Below are positions 47,871 through 57,200 of a stretch of 64,000 nucleotides of DNA, one piece after another. The stretch's first letter is position 1; each line of letters opens with the position of its first letter. Source of the stretch: Kryptolebias marmoratus (Eukaryota > Chordata > Actinopteri > Cyprinodontiformes > Rivulidae); the NCBI RefSeq assembly GCF_001649575.2, contig NC_051451.1, forward strand, positions 26,427,191-26,491,190, in the 5' to 3' direction. The position numbers were made by a program, and so were the translations under genes. The notes beneath the pieces are model-generated. The model saw only the letters and a list, made by a program, of their open reading frames with translations, was not told the origin of the DNA and did no database searches.

Positions 47871-48609
47871 ATAAACACGGATAAAGACAGAACAATCCTC
47901 TGAACAAATCAGACTGTTGTTGCGTGTGAAGGTTGTGAATATATCGAGTAAAACGCAGGAAGTAGATGTTAAATCAGAAGGAAATGTTGGCAGACAAAGA
48001 ATTTTTTCTCTGATTACACTTTGAAACGCAGAGATGTGAAAGATGCAGTTTGTTTTTCTAATACTCCTTTTAAACCTCGTGGAGGAGGCTTCAGTAGAGA
48101 ATCGATCAGAAACAGAAAAAACAGAAGTATTTGGATTTTATGCCAACGAGAGGGCTCTATATTCAGGAAAAAGAACAAAACAGAGTGTTTGTTTGTGCTC
48201 CTGATGCTGACCGTTTTATTTTATCTGACTGTGTCTGATATGGGTAATATGGACCTCCTGTGCAATATGCTTTATAATTGTATCAAAAATAAATTTAACA
48301 GACTTTGAGTTGATTGATGCGTTCTTTATTCGAACTCTACTTAGCTTAAACAATTAAATGTCGATTTTACTGAAGCATTTCCCCCCCAAGACACGAAACT
48401 TCTCCTGAAATCAGACTTCTGAAGACTTGGAGTTAATCAGCGCTGTTTTCTGTGAACGCTGTTTGACCTTTAACATCATCAGATGAGACAAAAATCAGGA
48501 TTTATTCCCTTGTGTTACGTTACTCAGATGTGAGTGGCTGTTTTGTTTTACAGCATTAATAAAAAAACGTACAGTCTGATCTTTAAGGCACACGAGGGAG
48601 GAAGTGAAC

Positions 48610-48925
48610 ATGCTTTTTGTGAAGGAATGCATATCGCCCGCCAGAGTTTTAATCTAAGAGCATCTTCTGTTGATTTATAACCGTTTAGATCAAATCTTGA
48701 CAATAATCTCCTGCCTGATGCCGCGATCAGAGAATGTGTACCGCTCGAGTTAAAGCCATTTTTGTGTTTGCTAAGTGGATTAGCTGTGGTGGCGTTAGAG
48801 ACGTACATCAGAAGATTACTCCCTGAAAGTTTCATTAAAATCCGTTCGGTGGTTCATGAGATATTTTGCTAACAGACAGAGTTGACTCTGACAGTGACTT
48901 GGATGTGTTAGGGACGACTCTCAGC
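48610..48925 (-). repeat. Family A repeat
   Basis: GTGAAGGAATGCATATCGCC, then GGTTCATGAGATATTTTGCT and GACGACTCTCAGCTGCTACC. Confidence 0.7.
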
Positions 48926-49539
48926 TGCTACCAGCATTAAATTAATAAAATTATGATATCATTAGAAAACATGAGCAGATTTTCTTCACCTTTTTCCCAT
49001 TAAAGGAAGAACCAGTCGGACATAAAGAGCCTTAATAACGAAGAAGCTTCCCCAGGTTGTGTCGTTCATTAGAAATAAGCTGTCAGACTGAATGAAGACA
49101 TTCCTGCTCTGATCTTACACATCATGACTCATGTCTTTCTCTTTGTCTCATTGTTTTCATCCTTCAGTAAATTCTGGGGGGGGGCTGGAAGTGCGCCCCT
49201 CCCTGTATTAAAGAGTCTAGCCATTTGCTGATCAACGATTCAGGACATAATTAAATGACACTTGAGCTCACCTGTGAACCTGTGAAATGTGGAAATCTGT
49301 TAAACTGATATTCTGTTCTCCGAGAACCAAAATACAAAACAGGGTTAAAGTTAGAAAACAGAAGATATGAAGGTTTTAAGAAAAGAACCAAAGCTTTGTT
49401 AATGAGATTCTTAGTTTACGTTAAGCTCCTTGTGTAAGTTGTAAAATAACTGCTTCATATTTAAGAAAAATGGAAATAAAATGACACTATTTTGAATTAA
49501 AACAAACTCAATCTGAGCAGGAAAATAGAGCAGCACAAT

Positions 49540-49745
49540 TAAAGGCCTAGCATTGCTTGAAGCGATGCATATCGCCCGCCGCCTTACACGTCAGAGTTTT
49601 AGATCATCTTGTGTTAAGGAATGACGGAGTTAGGTGTTTTAGATCAGAATATGTGTTGAGGATGACTCTCAGCTACTACCACAGCAGATTTTAGCTCAGT
49701 GTCTGTAAAACTGACAGAGTTAGAACCGTGTTCGTGTTTTCAGGG
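49540..49745 (-). repeat. Family A repeat
   Basis: GATGCATATCGCCCGCCGCC, GATGACTCTCAGCTACTACC and TTTTAGCTCAGTGTCTGTAA. Confidence 0.7.
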
Positions 49746-49779
49746 TCAATTTTTTTACTGTTTCAGGACCACAGAAGTC

Positions 49780-50290
49780 CCCTGTCCTCCTGGTCCTCCT
49801 GGACCTCCTGTTTGTGGCTTTTAACACATCTGCCCCAGCCGGCCGGTCTGATGGAGGGTGCGTGGGGTAGTCGTGGTGCCACCCCCCACCCCCTAACTGG
49901 CCCTCAGACCGCCTAATGGGATGGCTGCTTTGGTGGGGGGCCCCATTGTTTCTGGATGTCTAACCCTGAACCCCAGTTCCAGCAGTTTGTTCTTGTCTGT
50001 CACCAGCCGCCTGCTATAAACCCAGCGTTATCTGCAGCGTTAAGTGCAGCCACAGACGGAGGGTCAGCTCAAAGCCGGGCAGCCGAGACGCCGCGTCCTG
50101 CCTGGTCCCACCGCGCACAGGAAGCAGGGCCTGGTCCCCTCCGTCTGGGCCCCCGGAGCCCGCCTCGGCCAACGACGCAGGCGCTAATGCAGGGAGACGC
50201 TCGGGCAAACGACTCTCTAATTTCCCCCCAGGACCCGGCGATCCCAGCGGCACTTGAGAATCAGACTGAGGATTTGTCCTGAGTGATTTG
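49780..50290. other. GC-rich island between klhdc3 and npas4l
   Basis: CpG-bearing sequence (AGCCGGCCGG, GACGCCGCGT, CGCCTCGGCC) in AT-rich surroundings, with a GATA-type TTATCT near 50029. Open frames of about 107 codons exist on both strands, which is expected of GC-rich DNA; no gene is called. Confidence 0.45.
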
Positions 50291-50444
50291 TTTTGTCTTG
50301 TCTCCCCGTGTCCTCGTCCAGTTCCTTCACTCAAGTTCTAGTTCTCTGCTCCCGGCGCTGTGGACGACACAGATCTGGGGATTTTTCCAAAGGAGGTGTT
50401 GAAGGAGCAAAACCCCAAAGAGGATACAAGTATTTAGATTCAAA

Positions 50445-50780
50445 TCCAGAACAATTAAAGGCTTAAAATTCCTTGAAGGAATCCATGTCGCCCGTCGCCT
50501 TTTCACGCCAGGGTTAAAGTTTACATCATCTTATGTTCTGACTTTTTGAGTCAAACTTAAAATAACATCATGCCTGATCTGTTAGTGCTCAGATTATATG
50601 TTGGGGACGACTCTCAGCTACTACCAGGCCAAATTTGAGCTCAATATCTGGAAAGTTCACTGACGTGTTGCCTACAGTTAGCTGTGGCAGCCATCTTAAA
50701 TTGAGCCAATAATTAATTCCATTAAAAAGCATCCAGTGGTTCATGAGATATTTTGCTAATGCTGCAAACAAACAGGCAAA
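50445..50780 (-). repeat. Family A repeat, nearly complete
   Basis: AATTCCTTGAAGGAATCCAT, CGACTCTCAGCTACTACCAG, GCTGTGGCAGCCATCTTAAA and GGTTCATGAGATATTTTGCT. Confidence 0.72.
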
Positions 50781-51394
50781 AACATCCCCTCTCGCCTGTC
50801 CTGATAAATACTTGTGAAAAAAAGCAGAAGTTCTCATCAAACACTAAAAAACAAACAAGAAATCAGTAGTTTTCCATGCACACAATTAGTTATAAGTCAT
50901 CGAGGATGAGCGGCAGCTTTTTATATAATGCTTAGTTTCTAGAAGGAGTTAAGTCATTTTATGATCCCATAATCTAATCATCTGCTGAAGGTTTGAAGCT
51001 CAGCCTCGCTGCGTCATGATTGCAGACCTGTTGCTTAATTCTCCTCCAGCAGGGCTTTAATTTGGTGACTAATAATCGCAGCTGAAACCTTCAGAAGACG
51101 AACTCCCAGAGATGAAGCAGTTCGGCTGATATCTGACTGACAGACTCCACAGGCTGCTCCTCATCATTTTCAATCCCTCCTATTTTATATTTATTTAATA
51201 CAGATTTACTGTTACAGTGTTTGATTTTGTTTTTCCTGCACAGTTTTTGCAGAGTAAGTCCTCCTGCGTGTTTTAGCCGTTCACATATCAGAAACGTTCG
51301 GCTGATTCAGGAGATGGCTGCTGTGACTTTTGGTTGTAAAAAAGTCACTACATGATCTTTTAATTAAAATTTCAGCATGAAATATTAAAGCCAG

Positions 51395-51600
51395 CCTCGT
51401 TTGCTTGTTAGCAAAACATCTCATGAACCATTGGATGGATGGATTTTAATGAAACTTTCAGAAACTTTCGCCACAGCTAATTGACATTAGCCATCATAAT
51501 AATAAGTATAACTCTGTAAATTGCACAGATATTGAGCTAAACTTTAATGTGGTAGTAGCTGAGAGTCATTCTTGGTGTGACATTTTGCAATATGGCAACT
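51395..51600 (+). repeat. Family A repeat
   Basis: TTAGCAAAACATCTCATGAA, GATATTGAGCTAAACTTTAA and GTGGTAGTAGCTGAGAGTCA. Confidence 0.7.
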
Positions 51601-51639
51601 TTTATACTTTTCAAAAATACACTGAATTCTCAGCAGTTG

Positions 51640-51945
51640 TTTCAAAAACATCCTTTTTAAATTCTGCTTCAGCTTCTTTGGCTGCTTTTAGCTGCTGTTA
51701 GCCAGCCTTTTGCTACCTTTAGCTTCAATCTAGCTTTTTGTTACTTTTAGCCGTTCTTGTTCTACTTTTAGCTGCTGCTTTCCAACTTTTCGCCAACTTG
51801 ATGCTACTTTAAGCTTCAATTTAGCCTTTTGCTGCTTTTAGCTTTAACTGTTTCTTCTAAGAGCTTTTAGGTAGTCTTGTTTTGTTGCTTTAAGCTGAAG
51901 TTTTGCTTCTTTTAGTTTCAGTTTTTCAGCTGATTTCAGCAGCTA
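51640..51945 (+). repeat. TAGC-rich degenerate tandem tract
   Basis: Steps such as GCTTTTAGCTGCTGTTAGCC and TTTTGCTACCTTTAGCTTCA. It follows directly on a family A copy. Confidence 0.6.
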
Positions 51946-52251
51946 CAGAAAATGTGATGTTTTTTTTGTTAAATTCAGATTTAACTCCATCTGCTCATGA
52001 AGAACAGTTGAACAGTTGAAACTGGTTTTATTTATTTATTTTTTTAACTCTCAGCAAAAAGACCAACACAGAGCTCCTAAAATATCCCATCTTTGATTTT
52101 TAAATCATCTGAGATCATAGTTTGCTGAAGAGCGACTCCTCCAGTCAGGCGGCTTATTTTTAGGTTGAGTTGAACTAAATATAATCCTCTCCGGTGGTTC
52201 ATGACGGCTTCACACCGAGATGATCCATGATGGGGTTTCCTTCTCCGCCAC

Positions 52252-52299
52252 AGCAGCAGGAGGATGAGGAGGATGATGATGATGATGAGGAGGAGGAAG
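52252..52299 (+). repeat. GAT/GAG trinucleotide tract
   Basis: AGGAGGATGAGGAGGATGAT followed by further GAT and GAG units. Confidence 0.9.
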
Positions 52300-52654
52300 C
52301 GCTCAGGCTTTAAAAAGGAGGCGCAGCATCCAGTGGCTCCACTCGGAGCCCAGACTGGAGCCTGAGAAGGTACCAGAACTTCTGACCCATTCCCTCCCGG
52401 CTCACTTACAGTTCGGTGTTTTTTTAAGGAGAAGAAAACTAAAAAGTTCATTTTTAATGATTCCTCTGAATCCATATGTTTTTTTTTTTTTCTTAAGGTG
52501 CCAACAGCGGATTCAAAATGACTATTTGGTGCAACTCCTGCAGAACCTGTCACGTGAGCTCCCCGTGCGCACCTCTCCACCAGCGCGAGGATCCCCGGAG
52601 CTCGCTGTGCAGGAGGTTCAGGTCAGTGGCGGCTCCGTCCGCGCCGGGTTACAA

Positions 52655-53565
52655 CTGCTCTGTTAGCAAAATATCTCACGAACCAGCGTGCGGATCTAAA
52701 TGAAACTTCCAGGAAGTAATCACTGGATAAAAATCTACAACTCATTACCGTGTGGACGCAGCCCGTTTCAAGATGGCTGCTACAGACAACTGAACTTAAA
52801 AAACACAAAAATGGCTGTAACGCAATCAGTTTTATAGATATTGACCTACATTTTTGTGTGGTTGTAGCCGAGACTGATCCCCAACATATATTTTGAACGT
52901 TCAAAGATTGCGCAAGATATTAGTTGAAAATTTTGCCATTAACTTGTTGAAGTCAGTTCTGTCTGTTAGCAGAATATCTCATGAATTTTAATGAAACTTG
53001 TAGGAAATAATAATTTGATGTGCCTCTATAACTGATAAACTTTTGGAGCCAATCCAATTCAAGATGGATGCCACAGATATCTGGCCTTAGAAAACACAAA
53101 ATGGCTATAATTCAGTCAATTTTACAATTATTGAGCCAACATTTTGTCTAGTTTTAGCTGAGAGTTATTTACAACACATACTTCAAGCGCTCCTCCTTGC
53201 TCAAGATCTTTTAATTAAAATTTCAGCTTTGATTCTTAAACCCAGCCCTGTTTGTCTGTTAGCAAAAAATCTCTTGAAACATTGGATGGATTTTAATGAA
53301 ACTTAAAGAAAATAATCATTTGATATACATCTACAACTGATTAAGATTTAGAATCGATCTGATATCAGATGGCCACCACAGCTAATTGACATTGGCCAAC
53401 ATAATAATAGGTATAACTCAGTAAATTGTACAGATATTGAGCTAAAATTTAACGTGGTAGTAGCTGAGAGTCATTCTGAGTGTGACATTTTGAAATATCA
53501 AGGTTTGACCAAAACGTCTCCGTCGTTATGACCTGGAAGCTGCCAGGAATCCTAGACCTTTAATT
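52655..53565 (+). repeat. Cluster of family A repeats abutting the npas4l promoter
   Basis: At least three successive units in one orientation. TTAGCAAAATATCTCACGAA (52665), TTAGCAGAATATCTCATGAA (52968) and TTAGCAAAAAATCTCTTGAA (53260) are each followed by an AAGATGGC-like or CAGATGGCC step and a GTAGCTGAGAG-type step. The cluster ends about 200 bases before the TATA box. Confidence 0.7.
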
Positions 53566-53639
53566 TCACACAGCACACTCTTTCAAATTAAAAGGACCTT
53601 GATGAATGAATGTTGAGTGTTTTTCTTCTGTGGGGGTGT

Positions 53640-53800
53640 CTGTGTTGTGTGACGTGGGGGAGCCCCTCTTTATCAGGCAGTAAAGGGAGCAGGACAAGCC
53701 CAGCCTCTTTTCTTTTTTTTCCCTGTGTGAGTGTGTGACGCCCACGCTGAAGCTCTGGCAGCTATAAAACCCCTCGGCTCTCCATGGGTCCACACAGATA
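53640..53800 (+). promoter_or_regulatory. npas4l: npas4l core promoter
   Basis: TATA box TATAAAA at 53763-53769, so transcription should start at about 53.79-53.80 kb. Upstream lie a perfect EGR-type site CGCCCACGC at 53739-53747 (GCGTGGGCG on the other strand), a CRE-like TGACGT at 53650-53655 and a GATA site TTATCA at 53670-53675. The mix fits an inducible or lineage-restricted promoter. Motif matches are by eye. Confidence 0.65.
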
Positions 53801-53806
53801 CGGATC

Positions 53807-53881
53807 ATGCAGACCTGTTGTATCGAGAGCCCACATCTCTGCTCTGAGCACGACCGGCGCTCGCATCAGCTGTTTCCATAG
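53807..53881 (+). promoter_or_regulatory. Upstream ORF 1 in the npas4l 5' UTR
   Basis: ATG to TAG, 24 codons plus stop, just after the inferred start site and about 145 bases before the main ATG. Its role is inferred from position only. Confidence 0.45.
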
Positions 53882-53955
53882 GAACCCAAACTAGAGTGGC
53901 TCAGTTCAGGCCTTCTCTTCTTGCTTTTAATCATTTATTTTTGAACACTTCGGGC

Positions 53956-53982
53956 ATGAAAGGGGAGCGAGCGTTGCTGTAG
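53956..53982 (+). promoter_or_regulatory. Upstream ORF 2 in the npas4l 5' UTR
   Basis: ATG to TAG, 8 codons plus stop, 44 bases before the main ATG. A second short ORF in the same leader suggests translational restraint. Confidence 0.45.
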
Positions 53983-54026
53983 GTTTCCTCTCGTCTGCGT
54001 TTCTCCCACCTCTGACCCCAGCGATC

Positions 54027-54204
54027 ATGGTCTCCCACAGATCCACCAAAGGAGCCTCCAAAGCTCGCAGAGACCACATCAACCACGAGATCAGGAACAT
54101 GCGAGCTCTGCTTCCCATCTGCCAGGAGGACCAGGAGCGCCTGTCCTACCTTCACTCCATGGCTGCCATCTGCACGTACATCCGGAAGTCCGTCCTCTTC
54201 CAGG
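54027..54204 (+). CDS. npas4l: npas4l exon 1 (coding part, bHLH)
   Basis: Starts [20 protein letters not shown] and ends TTCCAGG followed by GTAGGC. The whole bHLH lies in this exon, as in NPAS4. Confidence 0.9.
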
Positions 54205-57200
54205 GTAGGCTTTCAAACTTCATTTCCTGTCATTCTTCTACAGATGCATCTCAACACGTTAGGTTATCATCGAAAAGTTGGCTTATTTCTGTAATTCTAT
54301 TCAAAAGGTAGAACTCAAACATCTAGAACAACGCTGCATCTTTCAAGCATTTATTTTTAGTCATTTTGATGGCAGCTAAAGAAAGACCATATGTCTTTCT
54401 TTCTTTAATGGTCTCATGAAACAAGTTAGTTGAAGAAAGGATTTTTAATCCAGAAGTTCTGTTCTGGTGAACAGTGTCCACGTACTGTGCAAGGTTCTGC
54501 ATGAATGTGGAGCCCATCAGCCTGCTGAGGTGTTCTGGAAGCTCATGTTCCTGTGATCGTGGCCTTCAGCTCATCTGCATTGTTGGGTTTAGTCTCTCAT
54601 CTTCCTCTTGGGAAAAACAGATCCTCTGTGGGGTTTAGGTCAGACCAGTTTGCTGCCAGTGGAGCTCAGCGATACCAGGGGCTCTTTAAACCAGGTGTTG
54701 GGACTTTAGGTGACAATTTCTTCTGCTACATCAGTGGTGTCCAATCCTGGTCCTGGAGGGCCACCATCCTGCAGGTTTTAGGCGTTTCTCTGCTTTGACA
54801 CACCTGATTTGAATGACTGAGTGATTAACAGGCTTCTGCAGAGCTTGAAAACCTGCTAAAGAGCAGATAAACATCTAAAACCTGCAGGATAGTGGCCCTC
54901 CAGGACCAGGATTGGACATCTCTGTGCTACAAGAAGAGCTCTGAGATGTCCAGGTAGACAACTGCGCTGATAAAACCCAGTGAAGCACTCCTTCAGGTAA
55001 CATGTTTCACCAGAACATCACTGACTGGAAGCTTCTCCTCCAGCAGCTTGGATTCTCTCCAGGGTTCTACAACCTGCGGCTCTGGACCAACACATGGCCC
55101 TTCAGACCCACGGAAGTGGCTCCTTGTAACTTTGACCAAAAACAACACAAACCTGAGTGATATTGAACATTTAGGTAGATTTTGTGGCTCAATGCAAATG
55201 ATATTTAGTAGGAGAGTTGTTAAAAATGGCTCTTGAATCGTAAAAGTTGCAAACCCCTGCTCCAGACTCTGGAACCTTGTTGTTGGACCAACTGAGCAAC
55301 AGTTTGGTCCTTTTTGTCTTTAGCTCAGATATGAGACACTTCTGATGTCATCTCTGGTTCAGGAGAGGTTTGACAGGAAGACTGGATCGAAGCCAGCCAC
55401 AGCTCTTCTTGTCAGTTTTAGATAAAAGTCTAACTTTCTGAGGAATTTAATTTATGGTTTTCATTAGCTGTAAGCCATATCATCAGAATGAACAGAAATA
55501 AAGGCTCACACTGTGTGGAATGAGTCTTTATAACATATGAGTTTCACTTTTTTTGAATTGAATTACTGAAATAAATGAACTTTTTGGATGATATTCTAAT
55601 TTATTGAGACGCACGTCTTTAATTTGCAGTTGCACTGCGCTGCTGTCGGGCTCAGTGAGAAGTTATTTAAGAACCGATCAAAAAGCAACAGAAGCAACAA
55701 CCTGCAGAGATGCAAACAGGAAATAAAGCTTCAACTCCTTTTATTCATAAGGGCTCCAGGCGGGGGAAGGATCTGACTGCTGTGTGTCGTATGAGGCCTT
55801 TCTTGAAGCGCTGCACGGCTTCATCCTCGTCTCCACAGCTCAGGGCAGGCTGGTCTACGTGTCTGAAAACGTGGCTGAATATCTTGGCCTCTCCATGGTG
55901 AGTTTTGTGATTGCAGCATATATTTAAGTGTTGCTGCAGGAAACTGAGCTTGCTCATGCAAAAAAATCTGCTAATGTTCCAGGTAGATGTGCTGCAAGGA
56001 GACACTTTGTATGACTTGGTGGAGCGCTCCGATCTGGATGTTGTTCGAACAAATCTGGATTTTGAAAACAACTCGTCGGCAGGTAAAGTTAGCAGTTAGC
56101 GTTAGCTGGATTTCTTCTGTCACATATAATAAGAATGTGGTGCAGACAGGAAGAGTAAACTGTAAAACCTGTGTATTCGAACTCCAGCGTTACTTAAAGA
56201 GCAAACTGCTGTTTTTCTTTCTTCAGAGAGGAGCTTCGTGTGTTGCATGCAGACCTCCAAGGCTTTTAAGTTGCAACACAGAAGCTGCTGCTCCATGCTG
56301 GTCAGAGGGAGCTTCCAGTTCTTCATTCGGTCCTCCCCAGCAGCCTCTCGCAGCCCCGAGCCTCTGTTCGTGGCCCTCTGCAGCCCCACGGTAAATCGCC
56401 TGGCGAGCAGCACCTCTAATTTCTGTCTGAGCTTCAGCAGCGTACATGGACTGGATATGAGCTTCACTCAGATCTCAGAAAGGTAAACTCACACTTCATC
56501 TGTCAGCAGATAGAAACAGAACGACCTCATTACGTTTACTGACGTTTGGACGGGTTTCTTTTCAGCGTTTTATTCCTCTTGGGGTATTCGTCGGAGGAAC
56601 TGACCGGCAGGTCTTGGTACAGTCTGGTTCATCCTGAAGATTTGTCACTGGCTGCGGATTCTCACAGGAGTTTAGGTAAGAGCACAAACCACATTTATTC
56701 AGCTCACAATGAGCGCTTGAACTTTAAGATGCTGAGTCATCCAGAAATTACTTTTCATCAACAAAATTAAAGGCCTAGCATTCCACAAAGGAATGCATAT
56801 CACCCGCCACCTTTCATGCCAGAGCAGACTGAGATCAGCTTCAGTTGAGAAATGACGAAGTTGTAGCCGTTTTCTTTAAAACCTTGAAAATAACGTTATG
56901 TGATACGTGTTGTGAATGACTCTCAGCTTCTATAAGATCAGATTTCAGCTCAGAATTTTGTAAAATTGACAAAGTTTTGGCCTTTTCTGTGTTGGCTGAT
57001 GCTGATTAGCTGTGTTGAAAGATATTTTGCTAACACTTTTGCTCCACCTTTCTGAGTCCAGAATAACTGAAAGTTATTTTATTATTTGTCCAGTACAGGC
57101 AGATGAGGGCTTCCAGGTGGAGATGGTTTTGAGGCTCCAGCGCAGGGATCTGTCCTGGACCTGGATCTATATTCAAGCTAACAACGACTGCGAGTGTCAG

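Noticed and set aside
49956..50334. Open frames of 108 and 106 codons on opposite strands
   Set aside because: They overlap in GC-rich DNA where stops are rare, show no domain or splice pairing, and have simple Ala/Pro/Arg-rich composition.
52077..52580. 167-codon minus-strand open frame
   Set aside because: The long Ile/Leu run comes from the GAT/GAG trinucleotide tract; no homology or splice support was seen.
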